From Streptococcus sp. UBA6071 (lineage in GTDB: Bacteria > Bacillota > Bacilli > Lactobacillales > Streptococcaceae): 13,265 bases of DNA. The first letter of the stretch is position 1. The number at the start of each line of letters is the position of its first letter. The stretch spans positions 9,326-22,590 of the forward strand of contig DIXV01000104.1 of assembly GCA_002436115.1 (NCBI GenBank). Direction: 5' to 3'. The position numbers and the translations under genes are program-made. Positions 7,924-13,265 of this stretch are shown in pieces. The notes below the pieces were generated by a model, which searched no databases, had not been told where the DNA came from, and saw only the letters and a list, made by a program, of their open reading frames with translations.

Positions 7924-8364
7924 ATGCATAAACATGAACGTCATCAGTTGATTAAAGAAATGGTGAGGAGAGAGACGATTGCGACACAAAAGGATATCCA
8001 GCATAAGTTGGAAGCACAAGGTGTAGAAGTCACTCAGACAACATTATCACGCGATTTGAGAGAGCTAGGGCTTATTAAGGCTAGAGAAAAAGGCCATTCT
8101 TACTATATTTTACCTGAGGATGAAGAAGGTAGAAGTTTCATTCAGCAAATAAGAAGCTATGTCCACAAGATTGAACGTGCAAGTTTTGTCTTGGTTTTAC
8201 ATACACGTTTGGGTGAGGCAGGAGTAGTCTCCAATATAATTGATAGTGAACAGGTAGCCCATATTTTAGGGACAGTGGCTGGTGCAGATACCCTTTTGGT
8301 TATCTGTCGAGATGAAGCCACTGCCAGCCATTTAGAGACCGAATTAAACGTGACCCCGTCTTAG
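7924..8364 (+). CDS. argR: ArgR/AhrC-family arginine-type transcriptional regulator
   Basis: Members of this family act as hexamers that sense arginine and bind ARG boxes to control arginine synthesis or catabolism genes. Using the ATG at 7924 the protein has 146 residues. The N-terminal winged helix-turn-helix (about 1-70) has the recognition segment [13 protein letters not shown] (38-50). The C-terminal oligomerisation and ligand domain (about 80-146) has [15 protein letters not shown] (93-107) and [15 protein letters not shown] (116-130). The usual GDDT arginine-binding motif reads GADT here, so one of the two ligand-binding aspartates is missing. An in-frame ATG 60 bases upstream is rejected because the promoter lies after it; the chosen ATG has GGAG six bases before it. 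It faces argS and runs into mutS with a 14-base gap, probably as one message. Confidence 0.93.
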   Translation: MHKHERHQLIKEMVRRETIATQKDIQHKLEAQGVEVTQTTLSRDLRELGLIKAREKGHSYYILPEDEEGRSFIQQIRSYVHKIERASFVLVLHTRLGEAGVVSNIIDSEQVAHILGTVAGADTLLVICRDEATASHLETELNVTPS

Positions 8365-8378
8365 ATGAGGAGATAAAA

Positions 8379-10931
8379 ATGACAAAAAGTAAAATTTCAC
8401 CTGGCATGCAACAGTATCTGGATATTAAAGCCAATTATCCAGATGCTTTTTTGCTTTTCCGTATGGGAGATTTCTATGAACTTTTCTATGATGATGCTGT
8501 TGAGGCGGCTCAGATTTTAGAGCTGACCTTGACTAGTCGGAATAAAAATGCAGAACAGCCAATTCCTATGGCAGGGGTTCCCTATCACTCTGCTCAGGCT
8601 TATATTGATACTTTAGTGGATTTAGGGCATAAGGTGGCTATTGCCGAACAGATGGAAGATCCCAAGCAGGCTGTTGGAGTTGTTAAACGTGAGGTTGTTC
8701 AAGTCATCACCCCAGGAACGGTAGTGGATTCTAGTAAGTTGGATAATGAAAATAACTTTCTCATTTCGCTAGATTACGATGGGCAGTCTTTCGGCTTAGC
8801 TTACATGGATTTGGTGACGGGGGAATTTTATGTTACCAGTATGGATGATTTTGCCAGTGTAACAAGCGAGATTCGAAACCTTCGTGCGCGGGAACTTGTT
8901 ATTGGTTTTGAATTATCAAAGGAACAAGAAGAGGTATTGTCTCGCCAGATGAGCTTGCTTTTATCTTACCAAGAAGAAGAAACGTCTGACAGTCAACTAC
9001 TTGATACAAGTCTATCAGCTCTGCAATTGTCATCGGCAGGAAAGTTGTTGGCTTATGTTGAAAAAACACAGCTACGCGAGCTTAACCATCTCAAGCCGAT
9101 AAGAACCTATCAGGTACGCGATGTTCTCCAAATGGATTATGCTACAAAAGCTAGTTTGGATTTATTAGAAAATGCTCGAACAGGAAAAAAGCAAGGGAGT
9201 CTTTATTGGTTCTTAGATGAAACGAAAACGGCCGTAGGAATGCGACTACTACGCTCATGGATCAACCGCCCATTAATCAACCGTCTACAGATTGAGAAGC
9301 GAGAACAGGTTGTAGAGGTTTTTCTTAATCATTTCTTTGAGAGAGCTGACTTGACAGAGACACTTAAGGGGGTCTACGATATTGAACGTCTGGCTAGCCG
9401 AGTCTCTTTCGGCAAGTCAACCCCTAAGGATCTTTTGCAACTAAGTCACACTCTAGGTAGGGTTCCTCAGATAAAGGAAGTTCTGAAACAGATGGACCAT
9501 CCTGGTTTAGCTGAGTTGATTTCGGGCTTAGATGAGCTACCAGAACTTCATGCTTTTATCAGCACAGCGATTGATGAAAACGCCCCAGTAACCATTAGCG
9601 AAGGCAATATCATCAAGACAGGGTTTGATGATGGGCTGGATCACTATCGCCGTATTATGCGAGATGGGACGGCCTGGATCCTTGAACTGGAGGCACGAGA
9701 GCGTGAAGCGACGGGCATAACGCATCTCAAGATTGACTACAACAGGAAGGACGGTTACTATTTCCATGTGACCAATTCCCAGTTGTCACATGTGCCTGAC
9801 CATTTTTTCCGAAAAGTTACCCTGAAAAATTCGGAGCGTTATGGTTCGGAAGAGTTGACCCGATTGGAGGGGGAGATCCTAGAGGCGCGTGAACAATCAG
9901 CTAATCTAGAATACGCTATCTTTATGCGGGTTCGTAAGGAAGTGGAAAAATACATCCAGCGTTTGCAAGCTCTGGCTCAAACCATTGCTGAAGTGGATGT
10001 TTTACAGTCTTTTGCGACAGTTGCAGAAAGACAACACTTAGTCAAGCCAGATTTTACTGACGAGCGTTCTATTAACATTGTTAACGGACGTCACGCTGTC
10101 GTTGAAAAAGTTATGGGACATCAGGTCTACATCCCTAATCATATCCATATGGATCCTCATACGGCGATTCAACTAATTACCGGGCCAAATATGAGCGGAA
10201 AATCCACCTACATGCGGCAACTGGCAGTTATTGTTATCATGGCGCAAATCGGTTCTTACGTTCCAGCTGAAAAAGCCAGCCTCCCCCTCTTTGATGCTAT
10301 TTTTACAAGAATTGGTGCGGCAGACGATTTGGTTTTAGGGCAATCCACCTTTATGGTGGAGATGATGGAGGCTAATAAAGCCATTCGTCTGGCAACACAA
10401 GATTCTCTTATTCTTTTTGATGAACTAGGACGAGGGACTGCCACTTACGATGGCATGGCTCTAGCCCAATCCATTATTGAATACATTCACCATCATGTTG
10501 GGGCAAAGACCCTGTTTGCAACCCATTACCACGAATTAACAGCTTTGAGCGATAGCTTGGCGGAACTGGTTAATGTCCACGTTGCCACATTAGAGAAGAA
10601 TAACCAAGTCACCTTCCTCCATAAAATAGCCTCTGGTCCAGCGGATAAGTCTTATGGGATCCATGTCGCCCAAATTGCTGGTTTGCCGAGGTCTTTATTG
10701 GATCGGGCCAGTTACCTTCTCAAAACACTTGAGGCACAAGCTATTCGCCCTAATCTAGAGAAATCAGAGGAGTCAGAAATCGTTGAACAAGTTGATCTTT
10801 TTGCAACGACTGAAGAGCACCCTGTCTTGGTGGAACTCCGTAACTTAGATCTCAATAACATGACGCCCATAGAAGTTATGACTCGGTTAACAGCTTTAAA
10901 AGATTTGCTAGACGAATCTGAGAACTTGTAA
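8379..10931 (+). CDS. mutS: DNA mismatch repair protein MutS
   Basis: Recognises mismatches and small loops after replication and recruits MutL. The 850-residue length matches MutS1 rather than MutS2. The mismatch-binding domain carries the F-x-E element as F32-Y33-E34 in MGDFYELF. Connector, lever and clamp domains follow to about 560. The ABC-type ATPase has Walker [10 protein letters not shown] (602-610), Walker B LILFDE with D681-E682, and the FATHYHEL switch. Near the C-terminus, QVDLF (804-808) fits a sliding-clamp binding motif, followed by the conserved tail [23 protein letters not shown] stands before the ATG, and the gene follows argR by 14 bases. No mutH is expected in Gram-positives; strand discrimination there relies on MutL nicking and the clamp. 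Reading frame and motifs are intact, so no mutator defect is visible. Confidence 0.98.
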   Translation: MTKSKISPGMQQYLDIKANYPDAFLLFRMGDFYELFYDDAVEAAQILELTLTSRNKNAEQPIPMAGVPYHSAQAYIDTLVDLGHKVAIAEQMEDPKQAVGVVKREVVQVITPGTVVDSSKLDNENNFLISLDYDGQSFGLAYMDLVTGEFYVTSMDDFASVTSEIRNLRARELVIGFELSKEQEEVLSRQMSLLLSYQEEETSDSQLLDTSLSALQLSSAGKLLAYVEKTQLRELNHLKPIRTYQVRDVLQMDYATKASLDLLENARTGKKQGSLYWFLDETKTAVGMRLLRSWINRPLINRLQIEKREQVVEVFLNHFFERADLTETLKGVYDIERLASRVSFGKSTPKDLLQLSHTLGRVPQIKEVLKQMDHPGLAELISGLDELPELHAFISTAIDENAPVTISEGNIIKTGFDDGLDHYRRIMRDGTAWILELEAREREATGITHLKIDYNRKDGYYFHVTNSQLSHVPDHFFRKVTLKNSERYGSEELTRLEGEILEAREQSANLEYAIFMRVRKEVEKYIQRLQALAQTIAEVDVLQSFATVAERQHLVKPDFTDERSINIVNGRHAVVEKVMGHQVYIPNHIHMDPHTAIQLITGPNMSGKSTYMRQLAVIVIMAQIGSYVPAEKASLPLFDAIFTRIGAADDLVLGQSTFMVEMMEANKAIRLATQDSLILFDELGRGTATYDGMALAQSIIEYIHHHVGAKTLFATHYHELTALSDSLAELVNVHVATLEKNNQVTFLHKIASGPADKSYGIHVAQIAGLPRSLLDRASYLLKTLEAQAIRPNLEKSEESEIVEQVDLFATTEEHPVLVELRNLDLNNMTPIEVMTRLTALKDLLDESENL

Positions 10932-10941
10932 GCTCTTCTGA

Positions 10942-10968
10942 CTTGTGTTCTCCTCAAACAAGCCTTTT
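10942..10968 (+). terminator. Weak possible terminator after mutS
   Basis: CTTGT (10942-10946) pairs with ACAAG (10958-10962), followed by CCTTTT. The stem is only 5 bp with an 11-base loop, so termination would be partial at best. Some read-through from argR-mutS into ruvB is likely. Confidence 0.3.
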
Positions 10969-10969
10969 A

Positions 10970-10978
10970 TGATATAAT
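10970..10978 (+). promoter_or_regulatory. ruvB promoter, predicted to give a leaderless mRNA
   Basis: TGA-TATAAT is a full-consensus extended -10. The hexamer ends six bases before the ATG at 10985, so a normal start 6-8 bases downstream falls on or beside the A of the ATG. There is no ribosome-binding site in the bases between (AATCTC). Confidence 0.7.
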
Positions 10979-10984
10979 AATCTC

Positions 10985-11995
10985 ATGTCAAGAATTTTAG
11001 ATAGTGAACTATTAGGGGACGAGCAGGAGGTTGAACGCACCCTTCGCCCCCAGTATTTAAGAGAATATATCGGCCAAAACAAGGTCAAGGAACAATTGAA
11101 GATTTTTATCGAGGCAGCCAAACTTCGGGAGGAGGCTTTGGATCATGTCCTTCTTTTTGGTCCGCCTGGACTGGGAAAGACGACCATGGCTTTCGTCATT
11201 GCTAATGAACTAGGGGTGAATCTTAAGCAGACTTCTGGCCCAGTGATTGAAAAATCAGGTGATTTGGTAGCGATCCTAAACGATTTGGAGCCTGGGGATG
11301 TCCTTTTCATTGATGAAATTCATCGCTTGCCTATGGCTGTGGAAGAGGTGCTTTATAGCGCCATGGAAGACTTCTATATTGACATCATGATAGGAGGCGG
11401 CGAAACAGGTCGTAGTGTTCATTTAGACCTCCCTCCCTTTACGTTGATAGGAGCGACCACTCGAGCAGGGATGTTGTCCAACCCTCTACGGGCTCGCTTT
11501 GGTATTACGGGTCACATGGCGTATTATGAAGAGTCTGATTTGACAGAAATTGTTGAAAGAACAGCCGATGTTTTTGCGATATCTATTGTTCATGAGGCAG
11601 CAAAGGAATTGGCGCGTCGCAGTAGAGGAACCCCTCGGATAGCCAACCGTCTTCTCAAACGGGTAAGAGATTTTGCTCAAATTAGGGGAAACGGCCAAAT
11701 TGACCAGCCTATCACAGATAAGGCCTTAACCATGTTAGATGTTGACCATGAAGGTTTGGATTATATAGATCAGAAGATCTTACGAACCATGATTGACCTC
11801 TACAACGGAGGGCCAGTGGGCTTAGGAACTCTCTCTGTCAATATTGCAGAGGAGCGAGAAACCGTTGAAGACATGTATGAGCCCTATCTTATTCAACGAG
11901 GTTTCTTAATGCGAACACGTACAGGACGTGTAGCAACAGACAAGGCTTACAAGCATTTAGGGTATGCTTTGCCGAAGCAGAAGGAGAGAATGTGA
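10985..11995 (+). CDS. ruvB: Holliday junction branch-migration helicase subunit RuvB
   Basis: RuvB is the AAA+ motor that, with RuvA, drives branch migration of Holliday junctions during recombination and fork repair. The protein is 336 residues. Walker [10 protein letters not shown] is at 59-67 and Walker B VLFIDE ends in D110-E111. Sensor 1 is IGATTRAG (155-162), the arginine-finger region is PLRARFG (167-173), and sensor 2 is in [18 protein letters not shown]. The C-terminal winged helix (about 256-336) contains [16 protein letters not shown]. The N-terminus MSRILD matches the M(A/S)RILD start I recall for other streptococcal RuvB, which supports the ATG at 10985 although it has no Shine-Dalgarno sequence. 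ruvA is not in the window. The stop overlaps the next gene by 4 bases (GTGA). Its position between mutS and mutL differs from the order I remember for S. pyogenes. Confidence 0.98.
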   Translation: MSRILDSELLGDEQEVERTLRPQYLREYIGQNKVKEQLKIFIEAAKLREEALDHVLLFGPPGLGKTTMAFVIANELGVNLKQTSGPVIEKSGDLVAILNDLEPGDVLFIDEIHRLPMAVEEVLYSAMEDFYIDIMIGGGETGRSVHLDLPPFTLIGATTRAGMLSNPLRARFGITGHMAYYEESDLTEIVERTADVFAISIVHEAAKELARRSRGTPRIANRLLKRVRDFAQIRGNGQIDQPITDKALTMLDVDHEGLDYIDQKILRTMIDLYNGGPVGLGTLSVNIAEERETVEDMYEPYLIQRGFLMRTRTGRVATDKAYKHLGYALPKQKERM

Positions 11996-12420
11996 CAAAA
12001 ATTTGTTTTGTGTGTTTGGGGAATATCTGCCGTTCGACCATGGCAGAGGCGGTCATGAAAGCCATGACGACTGAAATGGAAATTGAAAGTCGGGGAACTT
12101 CGGGATGGGAAAATGGAAATCCGATTCATTCAGGAACTCAGAGAATGTTGCTACAACATGAGATTCCCTTTGATAAAGCTAAGGGAAGCCAACAGATCTC
12201 AGGAAAAGATTTTGCCTACTTTGATTACATTATTGGGATGGATGAGCAAAATATTCGGGATCTTCATCGAATGGCTCCGAATGAATACACTCATAAAATC
12301 CACCCATTTGAAGAAAAAAGTGTCCCAGACCCTTATTATACGGGTGATTTCGAAAGCACTTATAGGCAGATTACACGCGGTTGTCAACTTTGGTTGGAGA
12401 CCCTTAATTTAGGGGATTGA
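11992..12420 (+). CDS. Low-molecular-weight protein tyrosine phosphatase
   Basis: Removes phosphate from phosphotyrosine; in bacteria this family acts on kinases, polysaccharide-assembly proteins or secreted host targets. The 142-residue protein has the active-site loop [10 protein letters not shown], with the nucleophile Cys8 and phosphate-binding Arg14 (C-x5-R-S). The general acid Asp113 lies in [10 protein letters not shown]. No signal peptide is present. The start is GTG at 11992, overlapping the ruvB stop as GTGA, with AAGGAG seven bases upstream. This points to translation coupled to ruvB. I recall the same ruvB-phosphatase pairing near the origin in S. pyogenes. No tyrosine-kinase gene is nearby, so the substrate cannot be read from context. 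Arsenate reductase is the main relative; the PTP-type DPYY motif argues against it. Confidence 0.94.
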   Translation: MTKICFVCLGNICRSTMAEAVMKAMTTEMEIESRGTSGWENGNPIHSGTQRMLLQHEIPFDKAKGSQQISGKDFAYFDYIIGMDEQNIRDLHRMAPNEYTHKIHPFEEKSVPDPYYTGDFESTYRQITRGCQLWLETLNLGD

Positions 12421-12443
12421 CTCTGATAGAAAAGGAATGAACA

Positions 12444-12974
12444 ATGTCTCGATTTTTGATTTACATTGCCATGAGTCTAGACGGTTATATTGCCGATGCA
12501 TCTGGAAGTGTTGATTGGCTAAAGGGCGATGGTAGCGAACCAGATGCGCTAGGAACCTATGCAAGCTTTAGCGAAGGAATAGATACCATTATTCTGGGAC
12601 GAAAAACCTATGATCAGATTGTTAACGACCTATCACCAGATGTCTGGCCTTATGTGGGGAAGAAGACCTATGTTTTAAGTCACAGCAAGTCCGCTGACCG
12701 TGAGGAGGTTTCTTTTACCAATCAGCCTATCCAAGAGTTGGCTGAGGACTTGAAAGCCCAGGCTAAAAAAGACATCTGGATTTGTGGTGGAGCAAATCTG
12801 ATTAATCAATTCCTTGAAGAAGGGCTTGTTGACCAGCTATGTGTCACGATTGTTCCAGTTATTCTAGGCAACGGGATTCCTCTTTTCGATGAGGGAATAG
12901 ACACACACCTCTTACAGCTTGTTTCCACAGAGACCTATAACGGCTTTACCGACTTGGTCTACAAGGTTCGATAA
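12444..12974 (+). CDS. RibD C-terminal-domain / dihydrofolate-reductase-like protein
   Basis: This is a 176-residue single-domain protein of the RibD_C family, which shares the dihydrofolate reductase fold and usually binds NADPH. The exact reaction is not known for stand-alone members. Visible motifs are the N-terminal IAMSLDGYIAD (8-18), LGRKTYDQI (51-59), the nucleotide-binding WICGGANLI (112-120) and VTIVPVILGNGIPLF (134-148). It lacks a deaminase domain, so it is not the riboflavin enzyme RibD, and it has the YwjB/YyaP-like length. AAAGGA lies before the ATG. It follows the phosphatase gene by 23 bases with no promoter visible, so it is probably the last gene of the ruvB unit. Classical folA is less likely because the typical FolA signature around the folate pocket is not apparent. 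Confidence 0.85.
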   Translation: MSRFLIYIAMSLDGYIADASGSVDWLKGDGSEPDALGTYASFSEGIDTIILGRKTYDQIVNDLSPDVWPYVGKKTYVLSHSKSADREEVSFTNQPIQELAEDLKAQAKKDIWICGGANLINQFLEEGLVDQLCVTIVPVILGNGIPLFDEGIDTHLLQLVSTETYNGFTDLVYKVR

Positions 12975-12980
12975 GACAAG

Positions 12981-13004
12981 TAGTCTCGCAAGAGATTGCT
13001 TTTT
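12981..13004 (+). terminator. Weak terminator after the ruvB unit
   Basis: TAGTCTC (12981-12987) pairs with GAGATTG (12992-12998), two of the pairs being G-U, around a GCAA tetraloop. A T5 run sits at 13000-13004. The stem is weak but ends in a stable GNRA loop. It overlaps the region where a mutL -35 would lie. Confidence 0.4.
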
Positions 13005-13012
13005 GCTATTCA

Positions 13013-13021
13013 TGGTATAAT
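13013..13021 (+). promoter_or_regulatory. mutL promoter, extended -10
   Basis: TGG-TATAAT is a full-consensus extended -10 with no good -35 at 17 bases (AGATTG at 12993-12998). The start would be near 13028, leaving about 20 bases with TGAGGA before the ATG at 13048. Confidence 0.7.
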
Positions 13022-13047
13022 GATGTTATTATGAAGTGAGGAATACA

Positions 13048-13265
13048 ATGTCAAAAATTATTGAGTTGCCTGAAACATTAGCTAATCAGATTGCTGCTGG
13101 CGAAGTCATTGAGCGCCCAGCCAGTGTGGTTAAAGAATTGGTAGAAAATGCCATTGATGCAGGAAGTAGCCAGATTCAAATTCAGGTAAAAGAGTCCGGC
13201 CTAGCCAGTATCTCAGTGACAGACAATGGTGAGGGAATCTCACAGGATGATGTTGTTCTCAGCCT
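13048..13265 (+). CDS. mutL: DNA mismatch repair protein MutL, N-terminal part (runs off the window)
   Basis: MutL is the GHKL ATPase that couples MutS mismatch recognition to strand incision; in Gram-positives its C-terminal domain is usually the nicking endonuclease. Only 72 residues are present. The N-terminus [19 protein letters not shown] (7-25) is family-typical. The ATPase residues are Glu30 (catalytic base) and Asn34 (magnesium ligand) in [13 protein letters not shown], and the ATP-binding DNGEGI is at 59-64. TGAGGA lies five bases before the ATG. It is separated from mutS by three genes and has its own promoter. The endonuclease motif lies outside the window and cannot be judged. Confidence 0.97.
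   Translation, partial: MSKIIELPETLANQIAAGEVIERPASVVKELVENAIDAGSSQIQIQVKESGLASISVTDNGEGISQDDVVLS

Noticed and set aside
12083..12412. 109-residue open frame overlapping the phosphatase gene.
   Set aside because: It is wholly inside the phosphatase gene in another frame, with no recognisable domain; the phosphatase frame carries all catalytic motifs.
1..13265. Mobile element, CRISPR array, tRNA or toxin-antitoxin pair.
   Set aside because: I read both strands and saw no transposase-like frame, regularly spaced repeat, tRNA-like cloverleaf or small paired genes; every larger stretch is taken by a core gene.

Overview
This is a chromosomal core-genome window from a low-GC Firmicute, almost certainly a Streptococcus. 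The AspRS, MutS, RuvB and ArgRS proteins and the argS/argR/mutS order look streptococcal from memory; no search was run, so I do not name a species. Ten complete protein genes and the start of an eleventh (mutL) fill it. All look intact, and I see no insertion sequence, tRNA, rRNA, CRISPR array or prophage signature.

Layout. (1) Bases 1-229 hold a strong hairpin terminator from an upstream unit and then the hisS promoter. (2) hisS and aspS each have their own extended -10 promoter. aspS overlaps a YitT-family membrane protein gene, which is followed by a stand-alone nrdI. (3) galE has a separate promoter and ends in a bidirectional terminator. (4) argS is the only minus-strand gene. It converges on galE, with two stacked hairpin terminators between them, and diverges from argR. 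(5) argR and mutS form a tight pair. (6) ruvB, a low-molecular-weight protein tyrosine phosphatase gene and a RibD C-terminal-domain reductase gene form the next unit. ruvB has a promoter so close to its ATG that the message should be leaderless, and it overlaps the phosphatase gene by 4 bases. (7) mutL begins at 13048 behind its own promoter and runs off the window.

Together the genes supply three aminoacyl-tRNA synthetases, an arginine-type regulator beside argS, a flavodoxin for class Ib ribonucleotide reductase, a sugar-nucleotide epimerase, and a DNA mismatch-repair and recombination cluster (mutS, ruvB, mutL). Six of the seven promoters I can place share a TGn extended -10 and a poor -35.

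I do not see a new multi-gene system. The points most worth following up are the leaderless ruvB start, the position of ruvB between mutS and mutL, the altered arginine-binding motif in ArgR, and the uncharacterised reductase in the ruvB unit.
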